Assembly: GCA_938008535.1 (NCBI GenBank)
Contig: CALLKF010000197.1
Span: forward strand, 1 to 13,034
Reading direction: 5' to 3'
DNA: 13,034 nucleotides
From: an uncultured Saprospirales bacterium
GTDB taxonomy: Bacteria > Bacteroidota > Bacteroidia > Chitinophagales > JADIYW01
The position numbers and the translations under genes are program-made. This document shows, one piece after another, positions 1-6,390 of the stretch. The notes beneath the pieces were generated by a model. It was not told the DNA's origin. It was given only the letters and a program-made list of their open reading frames with translations, and ran no database searches. Every line of letters begins with the position of its first letter. Position 1 is the stretch's first letter.

Positions 1-1
1 C

Positions 2-145
2 CACGGCCTCGGGCACCGTCGCGGGCACCGTCGTGAGCGCGTCGCCCGCCGCGCGATCGGTGCGCTGCAGCGCGAGCGTCACCCCCGCCGGACAGCTCGC
101 CCCGGGCGTCGCCGGCCGCAGGTGCACGGTGGCGTCGAAGACCCG
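2..145 (-). CDS. Foreign GC-rich partial coding fragment
   Basis: The first ~147 bases are about 80% GC by hand count, against about 30% for the rest of the window. On the minus strand one frame stays open for 48 codons (145 down to 2). It reads RVFDATVHLRPATPG near the junction and TVPATVPEAV at the window edge. Nearly every codon ends in G or C, which is the signature of real coding DNA in a high-GC genome such as an actinobacterium or myxobacterium. The product is not recognisable; the composition would fit a secreted beta-sandwich segment. Both ends are missing: it runs off the window, and its other end stops at the junction, where a TAG (148-146) is made partly of the AT-rich sequence. 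It has no functional link to its neighbours. Confidence 0.5.
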
Positions 146-152
146 CTAGAAA
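140..152. other. Composition breakpoint (chimeric junction)
   Basis: GC content changes abruptly from about 80% to about 30% at roughly 145-151, inside a reading frame. No insertion-sequence end, direct repeat, tRNA or att-like core is visible at the switch. This argues for an artificial join, though a very recent illegitimate recombination cannot be excluded. Confidence 0.75.
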
Positions 153-747
153 CTACCCATGTCGTATCACCTGCATACGTAATTTCTCCCGGTTCAGAAA
201 CAAAATAAAAAGAACCTATAACCGGATCGTTAAAGTAGGTTGAATCAAAATTCCAGTTTTGGCCACCATCTGTTGTTCGCAAAATTTGAAATTTATCGCC
301 CAAAATCATTCCATCATTATTATTATAAAAATGTGCAAAATCCGGAAAATTCATGGATAATAATTTAGGGTTTGATTGTGTAATGCCGGCATTTACATTG
401 ATCTGCTCAAAAAATGTAGTATCAAATAATGCTGAATTGGCGTAAATATTGTATGCATACGCTTTTGTGTAGGAAAATGGTGTAATACCAAATAAATAAA
501 CATTTTCAGGATTAGAAGATATTATTTTACTTCCTGCCCATGAAAGTCCATTATTGTTTGATGCATAAATATTTTCATCTGCACCCCAGTTGCTTGCCCA
601 AAAACTTCCGTCTGGTGCGAATGACATCCATTTAATCTGATTATAACGCTGGGCAGTATCAGTAGTAACTTTTGTTAGTCGAAATTGTGCTATGCTGTAT
701 TTAACACTAAACAAAAGTATTAAAAATAAGTAAAAGTGTCTTTTCAT
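148..747 (-). CDS. Secreted BNR/sortilin-like repeat protein, 3'-truncated
   Basis: Begins at ATG 747 with a signal peptide (MKRHFYLFLILLFSVKYSIA, then QFRL), so it is exported. About 200 native residues remain. They contain two Asp-box/BNR-like turns, ASNNNGLSW near residue 65 and RTTDGGQNW near residue 160. These recall the beta-propeller YCF48/BNR proteins that Bacteroidota secrete, often with a type IX C-terminal sorting domain. Any such domain would lie in the missing part. After VVSS the frame enters the GC-rich foreign DNA and continues as about 20 meaningless residues to a stop at 79, so the true C-terminus is not in this window. Two imperfect direct repeats 50-90 bp upstream of the start may be an operator. 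A propeller-type secreted protein is likely; its ligand is unknown. Confidence 0.7.
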
Positions 748-791
748 AGTTTAATTTTGTTTTGCGATATTATTTATTAAAATTTAAAACA

Positions 792-836
792 GCCGTTTCA
801 TTGTGTAAACGGCAATTCTAATGAGTAAACGGTTGC
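792..836. promoter_or_regulatory. Direct repeat plus hairpin, possible operator
   Basis: GTAAACGG occurs at 805-812 and again at 825-832, 20 bp apart. On the minus strand the copies read CCGTTTACTCA and CCGTTTACACA (10 of 11 match). The first copy also forms a 7-bp inverted repeat, GCCGTTT 792-798 with AAACGGC 807-813. The sites lie 45-90 bp upstream of the gene starting at 747 and downstream of the LuxR-type gene. Spacing and same orientation fit tandem binding of a regulator on one helix face. No regulator can be assigned; the adjacent LuxR-type protein is only a candidate by position. Confidence 0.35.
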
Positions 837-1003
837 TTTATATTGTTTATAGGAATAATTCATAGTTTTATAGCAATTGACATAAATCAAATATCATTAT
901 AAACAGTTACGCCTGCAATACCAAAATTTAAGGGAAATTTATATGTAGAAATGAGTTGCACTACCAGAATATAGGTAGTATATTTAGTTTTTAGATTAAT
1001 CTA

Positions 1004-1729
1004 TTATAGAAGATTAAACAACAAGGCATATTTCACCAACCCTATGGAACTTTTAACATCTAATTTATCGATCAGGTTTTTACGATGTGTATCTACCGTT
1101 AAGGAACTTAGGCATAATTTTTCTGCTATTTCTTTAGAAGTGTATTCTTCACAAATCAATTTTAAAACTTCTTTTTCGCGTTCACTCAACACCAAGTATT
1201 TTTCTGTATTTTCTTCCAAAAAATTTATATTCTTTCTGAACGCATTTACTTGTTTCTTGTTCTTTAATAAATCATCTACACTACAACCAACGCCTAACAA
1301 ATATTTTACACCACCATCCCTATTTAATATTGCTGGTTTCACTGTCGCATACGTCCATTCCCAGCCATTTTTAGATTTTAAATAATAAGTATGTGAGAAC
1401 GTATTGTTTTTATTATTCAGCTCATTATAAAATTTTATCAATAAATATATAGCTCCAATATTTTCAGGATGTATTAATTTTAGAATATATTTAAAGCCAA
1501 GTTTATTCGTTTCTTCTTCCGTTACTCCTAAAAAATCATACGCACTTTTATTTGAATATACCATTGAATAAGAAAAATTTTCAAACTCAAAAATAGATAC
1601 CATTTGTGGTGATGCATCACACATTTTTTTTAGTTCTTCCAAACTCGTGTTTTCAGTAAATTGGAGTATTTTTTTATTGTTCTGGATTTTTGTGAATAAT
1701 ACATTTAGTTCGTCTAAAATCTCATTCAT
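1004..1729 (-). CDS. PAS domain LuxR-family transcriptional regulator
   Basis: A 241-residue cytoplasmic regulator. Residues about 30-155 look like a PAS fold: IHPEN near 87, then KSKNGWEWTY and a GG-V-YLLGVG segment, the usual PAS-core/PAC pattern. Residues 180-235 are a LuxR/GerE helix-turn-helix with the hallmark LSEREKEVLKLI, then TSKEIAEKLCLSSLTVDTHRKN and LDVKSS. PAS-HTH proteins sense a small ligand, redox state or partner and bind DNA directly, without an aspartate receiver. I chose ATG 1729. An in-frame TTG at 1750 would lie inside the matching -7 box at 1748-1755. The target is unknown. It is followed on the same strand, after a 256-bp gap, by the truncated secreted-protein gene, which it could regulate (inference from position only). 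Confidence 0.85.
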   Translation of the reverse strand: MNEILDELNVLFTKIQNNKKILQFTENTSLEELKKMCDASPQMVSIFEFENFSYSMVYSNKSAYDFLGVTEEETNKLGFKYILKLIHPENIGAIYLLIKFYNELNNKNNTFSHTYYLKSKNGWEWTYATVKPAILNRDGGVKYLLGVGCSVDDLLKNKKQVNAFRKNINFLEENTEKYLVLSEREKEVLKLICEEYTSKEIAEKLCLSSLTVDTHRKNLIDKLDVKSSIGLVKYALLFNLL

Positions 1730-1747
1730 GGTATTGCTGATTTGTAT

Positions 1748-1755
1748 CAAATATA
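1748..1755 (-). promoter_or_regulatory. Bacteroidota -7 box for the PAS-LuxR gene
   Basis: The minus strand reads TATATTTG, an exact match to the TAnnTTTG -7 consensus of the Bacteroidota primary sigma factor, ending 18 bp before the ATG at 1729. Only a weak -33 candidate (TTTA at 1775-1772, 16-nt spacer) lies upstream. The predicted transcript has a very short leader. Confidence 0.5.
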
Positions 1756-1877
1756 AGTTAAAATAGCAATATAAAGTATGATACTCTTATTGGTTTCAGA
1801 TTAAAAAAATATTAAGCAGTTGCAAAACAAACAAATTGTTTAAATATTAATATAAAATCATTTTATTTCCTTACAAG

Positions 1878-2108
1878 AATACCTTGCTAACTAAAAAAAA
1901 TACCTTTGAAAAATCCAAGAACACCTGCAATATTGGAAATCATACTGGTATTGCCTACAAGAAAACCTTGCTAACCGAAAAAAATACCTGCGCAATTTCC
2001 AAGAATACCTGCACTACTGGAAATTGCGCAGGTATTGGTGGCAAGAATACCTTGCTGACTGGAAAAAATACCTTTGAAATTGTCACCAATACCTGTACTA
2101 TTTCTAAA
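1878..2108. repeat. Tandem array A: 11 units of 21 bp
   Basis: AATACCT or a close variant starts at 1878, 1899, 1920, 1962, 1983, 2004, 2046, 2067 and 2088, exactly 21 bp apart or at multiples of 21. In the fourth and eighth slots (1941, 2025) the motif appears inverted as GGTATT. The units build an 84-bp higher-order repeat (1878-1961, 1962-2045, then three units to 2108); the first two copies agree at about 64 of 84 positions. One plus-strand frame is open across the array and would encode heptads of the type KNTLLTG-KNTFEIS-KNTCTIG, but it has no ATG and the minus strand is open too. This repeat fills most of the gene-free stretch 1751-2200. The rest of that stretch is AT-rich leader sequence in which I see nothing else firm. 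Confidence 0.9.
1983..2036. repeat. 18-bp perfect inverted repeat inside array A
   Basis: AATACCTGCGCAATTTCC (1983-2000) is the exact reverse complement of 2019-2036, with an 18-nt loop. It would form a strong hairpin in RNA or a cruciform in DNA. No T-run follows, so it is not a standard terminator. A second inverted pair, GGTATTGGTG 2031-2040 and CACCAATACC 2084-2093, overlaps it and could form the alternative fold. Confidence 0.85.
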
Positions 2109-2200
2109 TAAATGTTAAAATATACGACTCTACAAAATATTTTAAAATAGCCATCGTTATTCAAATGAAAATAATTTTACCACTAAACAAAATTAACATC

Positions 2201-2815
2201 ATGAATCAATCTTATTTGCCAACAAAAGACAGTGAATTATTATCTTGGCTAAACAACTACAAAACAAAAATTACTGTGCATGCAACTGCCTTAGGTATTT
2301 CGGCTGCACAACTTACACAAGAAAAAGCATGGTGCGATGCTATGATTGCTGCCATCAATTTAATTGAAACCAAAAAGCAAGAATTAAAAGGTGCTATAAC
2401 TGCTAAACAAGCAGCAAGACAAACGCAAGTTGGTGCGCTACAGTTAGAAATTGCGCGTCATAAGTTAGTGAATGGTTATACACAAGCTATCGGCGAAGAA
2501 TTAGGTGTAATTGGCACTCATCTTGATTTTGATCCAGCTACTTACAAAGCAAAAATTACTGTAGAAATATTTGGTGGTTTTGTGCGTATTAAATTTGTAA
2601 AAAAAGGTGCCGATGGCATCAATTTATATCACAGAAAAAAAGGCGAAGCTACCTGGATCTTCTTAGCGCGTGATACCAAATCGCCGTATGATGACCATAT
2701 TATTTTGACAACTGAAAACCAGCCGGAACATTGGGAATATCGTGCCTTTGGTGTTTTAGATGATGTTGAGATTGGCTTGGCAAGCGATATTGTGGAAGTG
2801 GTGTTTGGTGGATAG
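2201..2815 (+). CDS. Helical plus FN3-like domain protein, unknown function
   Basis: 204 residues from ATG 2201. An in-frame ATG at 2165 would add 12 residues, KIILPLNKINI-like, that look like untranslated leader; 2201 gives the start MNQSYLPTKDSELLSWLNNY. Residues 1-105 are predicted helical, with WLNNYKTKI, LGISAAQLTQEKAW and an Ala/Gln/Lys-rich stretch. I recall this style of N-terminus from conserved hypothetical proteins of Bacteroidota and Planctomycetes. Residues about 115-204 look like a fibronectin type III-like beta sandwich (GFVRIKFVKKG, INLYHRKKG, WEYRAFGVLDD, ending SDIVEVVFGG). There is no signal peptide or membrane segment, which is odd for an FN3-type domain. It lies directly downstream of 21-bp array A and ends at a strong terminator, so it is probably a single-gene transcript. 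Function unknown. Confidence 0.75.
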   Translation: MNQSYLPTKDSELLSWLNNYKTKITVHATALGISAAQLTQEKAWCDAMIAAINLIETKKQELKGAITAKQAARQTQVGALQLEIARHKLVNGYTQAIGEELGVIGTHLDFDPATYKAKITVEIFGGFVRIKFVKKGADGINLYHRKKGEATWIFLARDTKSPYDDHIILTTENQPEHWEYRAFGVLDDVEIGLASDIVEVVFGG

Positions 2816-2833
2816 AAAAATGTTTTCTTTTAT

Positions 2834-2867
2834 AAAAAAGATGCTGAAAAAATCAGCATCTTTTTTT
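2834..2867 (+). terminator. Rho-independent terminator after FN3-like gene
   Basis: AAAAAAGATGCTGA (2834-2847) pairs perfectly with 2853-2866 around a 5-nt A loop, followed by T residues. The A-run on the left side also makes it usable from the minus strand, although no minus-strand gene ends here. Confidence 0.9.
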
Positions 2868-2928
2868 ATTTCATCCATATCAACTCTTACAGAAAAAGCA
2901 ATATATTAGTAGCATAATAAAAATAACC

Positions 2929-3297
2929 ATGCCAATACCAGCACAATACCAAACCGTAATTCCATACTTAATCATCAATAATGCTCTTGATTTTTTAGAT
3001 TTTATGCAAAACTTATTTGGAGCAGAAATAGTAAACAAACAAATGCATGACGAAACAACATTGATGCATGCAGAATTGAAAGTTGGCAATGCAACTATTA
3101 TGTGTGGTGCTGCCAATGCAGAATGGCAACCTTTAAATTCAAGTTTGTTTATTTATGTAGAAGATGCAGATACATCGTACGCAAAAGCGTTAGAGTTAGG
3201 TTGTACTTCTATCATGGATTTATCGAATCAAAATTACGGAAGAACCTGTGGCGTGAAAGACGCTTACGGAAATATTTGGTGGATCACTTCTGTTTAA
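2929..3297 (+). CDS. VOC family (glyoxalase-fold, PhnB-like) protein
   Basis: 122 residues, the usual size of a single-domain vicinal-oxygen-chelate protein with two beta-alpha-beta-beta-beta modules. Module 1: IPYLIINNALDFLDFMQNLFGAE, then LMHAELKVGNATIMCG, the pattern seen in PhnB/YerK-type members. Module 2: LFIYVEDADTSYAKALELG, then QNYGRTCGVKDAYGNIWWI, matching the family's YG-R-G-V-D-GN-W-I signature. The DPFGH of classical members is replaced by DAYGN. Members include dioxygenases, glyoxalases and resistance proteins, and many small ones have no known substrate, so no reaction is assigned. Cytoplasmic, with no signal peptide. The ATG at 2929 gives the typical short N-terminus. Terminators lie on both sides, so it is probably monocistronic. 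Confidence 0.85.
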   Translation: MPIPAQYQTVIPYLIINNALDFLDFMQNLFGAEIVNKQMHDETTLMHAELKVGNATIMCGAANAEWQPLNSSLFIYVEDADTSYAKALELGCTSIMDLSNQNYGRTCGVKDAYGNIWWITSV

Positions 3298-3303
3298 GAT
3301 TTA

Positions 3304-3360
3304 AAGAACCAAGAGTCAAGAACCAAGACTAAAAATCCTTGTTCTTGGCTCTTATTTTTT
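3304..3360 (+). terminator. Terminator built from AAGAACCAAGA repeats
   Basis: AAGAACCAAGA occurs at 3304-3314 and 3318-3328, and a near-inverted copy (CTTGTTCTTGGCTCTT) at 3338-3353. The stem 3311-3327 with 3338-3353 has one G-T pair and one bulge, and is followed by ATTTTTT. It ends the VOC gene transcript. The repetitive CAAGAACCAAGA text resembles interspersed repeats I recall from Bacteroidota genomes. Confidence 0.75.
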
Positions 3361-3402
3361 GGCACAGTGATTGTATTACGATTTTCAATAAAATGATTTC
3401 GT

Positions 3403-4254
3403 ATGAAAAAATTATCTACACTCTTATTATTTTCAACTTTCTTGGTAAACTCAATTTTCGCATCAGCAGAGTTTTTTATGAAAATAAATACTAATGGAAA
3501 CTACACTGTTTCATTAGGCAATCAAACACTTTCAACATCTTCAAACATTTTTAGATTTTTTGATTTAGCAAATGGAAACTATCAATTGCGAGTTACAGAA
3601 AATTCGTACAACGGTAGAGTTGTTTACGACAAACCAATTTTTATTAATGATGGATTTCGATTTGTTGCCGAACTCGATGCATTCAATGGTTTAACTATTA
3701 TTCAGAAATTACCTTTTAAACAACAAACCTGGTACTTAGATAATGTACAAGTCAACCAGCCAACCAATCAGCCAACTTGTGGTACACCAACACCACCTTG
3801 TCCAAAACCAAAATATCCGAAACCACCAAGAAATACGTGCAATTACGGCAATGGAAACGGTTGGAATTCGTATCCAAATAGCAATGGAAATTATGGCAAC
3901 AACAATAATGGCTGGAATAATTCTGGTTGGAATAACAACGGAAATAATTACAATTACAATAATAACAATCTGCTTTCCGATGCTGATTTACAAGTTTTAA
4001 TTCAAACCATGAAAAACGCATCTTTTGAAGAAAAAATGATTGAAGTTGCTAAAACTGCATTAAAAGATCGTCAGTTAAAAACAACACAAGTACATCTTTT
4101 ATTAGAAGAAATTACGTTTGAAGCCAACAAGTTAGAATTAGCAAAATTTTGTTACGATAAAACCATTGATAAAAATAACTACTACACATTATACAATGAT
4201 TTTGCATTTAGTAATTATAGCACACAGTTGGATAAATATATCAATTCAAGATAA
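3403..4254 (+). CDS. Secreted DUF4476 domain protein with Asn/Gly-rich linker
   Basis: 283 residues from ATG 3403. Residues 1-22 form a signal peptide (KKLSTLLLFSTFLVNSIFASA). Residues about 23-115 are a beta-rich region with the NYTVSLGNQTLS / NGNYQLRVTE style of a small PEGA-like or carboxypeptidase-regulatory-like sandwich. Residues 117-190 are low complexity: a Pro/Lys/Cys patch (TPTPPCPKPKYPKPP), then repeated Asn-Gly-Trp-Tyr (NNNNGWNNSGWNNNG). Residues about 191-281 match DUF4476: LLSDADLQVLIQTMKNASFEEKM, KTTQVHLLLEEITFEANKLELAKFCYDKTID, then YNDFAFSNYSTQLDKYI. This architecture is common in exported proteins of Bacteroidota; its function is unknown. The linker suggests a cell-surface or periplasmic tether. 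It is flanked by terminators. Confidence 0.85.
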   Translation: MKKLSTLLLFSTFLVNSIFASAEFFMKINTNGNYTVSLGNQTLSTSSNIFRFFDLANGNYQLRVTENSYNGRVVYDKPIFINDGFRFVAELDAFNGLTIIQKLPFKQQTWYLDNVQVNQPTNQPTCGTPTPPCPKPKYPKPPRNTCNYGNGNGWNSYPNSNGNYGNNNNGWNNSGWNNNGNNYNYNNNNLLSDADLQVLIQTMKNASFEEKMIEVAKTALKDRQLKTTQVHLLLEEITFEANKLELAKFCYDKTIDKNNYYTLYNDFAFSNYSTQLDKYINSR

Positions 4255-4279
4255 AAACAACATTTACTTTAACATTAAT

Positions 4280-4309
4280 TATCGTTTCAATTCGGAACGA
4301 TATTTTTTT
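4280..4309 (+). terminator. Terminator after DUF4476 gene
   Basis: TATCGTTTC (4280-4288) pairs with GGAACGATA (4294-4302), with one T-G wobble and a 5-nt loop, followed by a run of seven T. Confidence 0.85.
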
Positions 4310-4389
4310 AATTAAACTTTTTAGGTAAATTCAAGTCTAATAACTTAGACTTTTTGAAAATAATTTGTCTGCTTAAAAAACACTTGCGT

Positions 4390-5706
4390 ATGAAAAAATA
4401 CATCTTGATTTTATCGATTATTTTAAGTGTAAAAGCGCAGGCACAATCGCTTTATTTTCCACCAAAAACAGGAACTACTTGGGACACCATGTCGCCAAAC
4501 CGATTAGGTTGGTGTCAAAAAAATATAGATTCATTAACTAACTTTTTGCAACGCACCAACACCAAAGGTTTTATTGTTTTAAAAGATGGCAAAATAGTTT
4601 TAGAAAAATATTTCGGCACCTTCACGCAAGACTCTATACATTATTGGGCAAGTGCAGGCAAGAGCTTAACCGCAACTATGATTGGTATTGCACAGCAAAA
4701 AGGTTTATTAAATATCAATGATTCTGTTTCCAAATATTTAGGCGTTGGCTGGTCATCTGAAACTCGGCAAAAAGAGAAACTCATCACCATAAAAAATCTA
4801 TTGACTATGACAAGTGGCATGGATGACAATGCACCGTTTCCTTGCACGAACGAAGATTATAGCACTGCATGTTTGCAATATAAAGTTGATGCAGGCACAC
4901 GTTGGGCCTATCATACAGGCGCGTATAAAAAACTGGAAGAAGTAGTAGCTGCTGCGAGTGGTTTGTCTTATAATGTTGCCACTAATAATTTCATTGAAGC
5001 ATACACAGGCATGAGTGGTACTTGGATTCCAAGTGGTGTGTATTTTAGTAAAACAAGAGACATGGCTCGATTTGGTTTGCTTACGTTAAACAAAGGAATT
5101 TGGCAAAGCGATACTGTTTTGCGCGATACTGCCTACTTTCGCGCGATGACAAATACATCACAAAGTTTTAATTTATCATATGGATATTTGTGGTGGTTAA
5201 ATGGCAAAGCATCAGCAATGGTACCTGGTTTGCAAACTGTATTTCCATTCAAGTTAATTCCGAATGCACCAAACGATTTATTTTGTGCGTTAGGAAAAAA
5301 CGATCAGAAAATTTATGTGATACCAAGTACCAAAATGGTGATTGTTCGTGCTGGTGAATCAGGTGATAATGCTTTGGCTATTTCTGCTTACGATACATTG
5401 ATTTGGAGTTATATCAATAAATTAAACAATGGTTGTAATTTAACTAGCATTAAAGAAAAAAAATCAGAAAACAATAGTTCAATTTTTCCAAATCCAGCCA
5501 AAAATTCTTTCTATATAAAAACTGATTTATTGGATAATTTTTCTGTAAGTATATTTAATCTGCAAGGACAAATTTTACAGGAACAAAAAAACATTAACAA
5601 CAATTTTGAGTTTGACGTTTCAACTTATGATAAAGGAATTTATTTTGTTCGAGTATTTAATGATGAAGGTTTTTCTGAAATTCAGAAACTGATGGTTACA
5701 CGATAA
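4390..5706 (+). CDS. Secreted beta-lactamase-fold serine hydrolase with T9SS sorting domain
   Basis: 438 residues from ATG 4390. The in-frame TTG at 4354 would put 12 charged residues before the signal peptide, so I reject it. Signal peptide: residues 1-19, ending KAQAQ. Residues about 40-350 are a serine beta-lactamase/esterase-like domain: FIVLKDGKIVLEKYFG, then WASAGKS with Ser88-x-x-Lys91 as nucleophile and base, then ITIKNLLTMTSGMDD. The second motif is Tyr174-His-Thr instead of Tyr-x-Asn. FGLLTLNKGIW and YGYLWWLNG are family landmarks. Residues about 365-438 form a type A C-terminal sorting domain: SIFPNPAKNSFYI, VSIFNLQGQIL, YDKGIYFVRV, ending QKLMVTR. Exported by Sec, then secreted or surface-attached by the type IX system. 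Substrate unknown: an esterase, peptidase or penicillin-interacting role are all possible. Followed by can after 56 bp with no clear terminator. Confidence 0.9.
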   Translation: MKKYILILSIILSVKAQAQSLYFPPKTGTTWDTMSPNRLGWCQKNIDSLTNFLQRTNTKGFIVLKDGKIVLEKYFGTFTQDSIHYWASAGKSLTATMIGIAQQKGLLNINDSVSKYLGVGWSSETRQKEKLITIKNLLTMTSGMDDNAPFPCTNEDYSTACLQYKVDAGTRWAYHTGAYKKLEEVVAAASGLSYNVATNNFIEAYTGMSGTWIPSGVYFSKTRDMARFGLLTLNKGIWQSDTVLRDTAYFRAMTNTSQSFNLSYGYLWWLNGKASAMVPGLQTVFPFKLIPNAPNDLFCALGKNDQKIYVIPSTKMVIVRAGESGDNALAISAYDTLIWSYINKLNNGCNLTSIKEKKSENNSSIFPNPAKNSFYIKTDLLDNFSVSIFNLQGQILQEQKNINNNFEFDVSTYDKGIYFVRVFNDEGFSEIQKLMVTR

Positions 5707-5762
5707 TATAATTTATCTTCTGAGAAAAATTCTTTTTTGTATTTTTCGAAAAAATTAAACAG

Positions 5763-6389
5763 ATGAAAATAGAACAAGTTTTTGAAAACAATAAGCAATG
5801 GATTGCGGAAAAACTAGCAATTGATAAAGATTATTTTACCAAATTAGCGAAAGGTCAATCACCTGAATTTTTATATATCGGATGCTCTGATAGTCGAGTT
5901 ACAGCTGAAGATTTGATGGGTGTTCAACCAGGTGAAGTTTTTATTCATCGCAACATCGCCAACTTAGTAAACAATGTTGATTTAAACGTGATGTCTGTTT
6001 TGAATTATGCAGTTCGGCACTTAAAAGTAAAACATATTGTAGTATGTGGTCATTATAATTGTGGTGGTGTTAAAGCAGCCATGCAACCTGCAGATATGGG
6101 TATTTTAAATCCGTGGTTGCGCAATATTCGAGATGTGTACAGATTGCATAAAACTGAATTAAATGCTATTCAAGAAGAAGAGAAACGTTATGAACGATTA
6201 GTAGAATTAAATGTTCAGGAACAGTGCGTAAACCTTATTAAAACAGCTGCAGTGCAAGAAGCATATAAAGAAAGAGGTTTGCTGGTTCATGGTTGGGTTT
6301 TTGATATTCACACTGGAAAATTAATTGATTTGAAAATTAACTTTCAATCCATTTTAGAAAATATCATGGAAATTTATCGATTGGAATAG
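5763..6389 (+). CDS. can: Beta-carbonic anhydrase
   Basis: 208 residues, typical for beta-class carbonic anhydrase, which interconverts CO2 and bicarbonate in the cytoplasm and supplies bicarbonate to carboxylases such as acetyl-CoA carboxylase. The zinc ligands are visible: Cys41 in YIGCSDSRV, His97 and Cys100 in VVCGHYNCGGV. Asp43 and Arg45 form the catalytic dyad. The EVFIHRNIANLV segment that follows is also diagnostic. The C-terminal half (LRNIRDVYRLHK, EQCVNLIKTAAVQEAYKERG, HGWVFDIHTGKL) matches the family through to the end. ATG 5763 gives the standard N-terminus. It converges on rnc, with one base between the two stop codons, so the two transcripts probably overlap. A weak TATTTTTC element just upstream could be its -7 box. 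Confidence 0.95.
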   Translation: MKIEQVFENNKQWIAEKLAIDKDYFTKLAKGQSPEFLYIGCSDSRVTAEDLMGVQPGEVFIHRNIANLVNNVDLNVMSVLNYAVRHLKVKHIVVCGHYNCGGVKAAMQPADMGILNPWLRNIRDVYRLHKTELNAIQEEEKRYERLVELNVQEQCVNLIKTAAVQEAYKERGLLVHGWVFDIHTGKLIDLKINFQSILENIMEIYRLE

Positions 6390-6390
6390 T

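Noticed and set aside
79..147. C-terminal tail of the BNR-like protein (Pro/Arg/Cys-rich)
   Set aside because: It is the foreign GC-rich DNA read in the wrong frame; not a real domain.
960..979. Terminator for the PAS-LuxR gene (ACTACC/GGTAGT hairpin)
   Set aside because: The stem is only 6 bp with an 8-nt loop, and no T-run follows on the minus strand.
1878..2108. CRISPR array or integron attC cluster
   Set aside because: Strict tandem 21-bp units without unique spacers; no integrase, and no attC-like core sites.
1884..2111. Open reading frame of 75 codons across array A (heptads of KNTLLTG type)
   Set aside because: There is no ATG, only a TTG; the opposite strand is also open, and a 21-bp period automatically preserves frame. 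Codons show no independent coding signature. Kept as a repeat, with the peptide idea mentioned.
2165..2200. Upstream ATG for the FN3-like gene
   Set aside because: The added residues are AT-driven and unlike the N-terminus I recall for such proteins; ATG 2201 gives a natural start.
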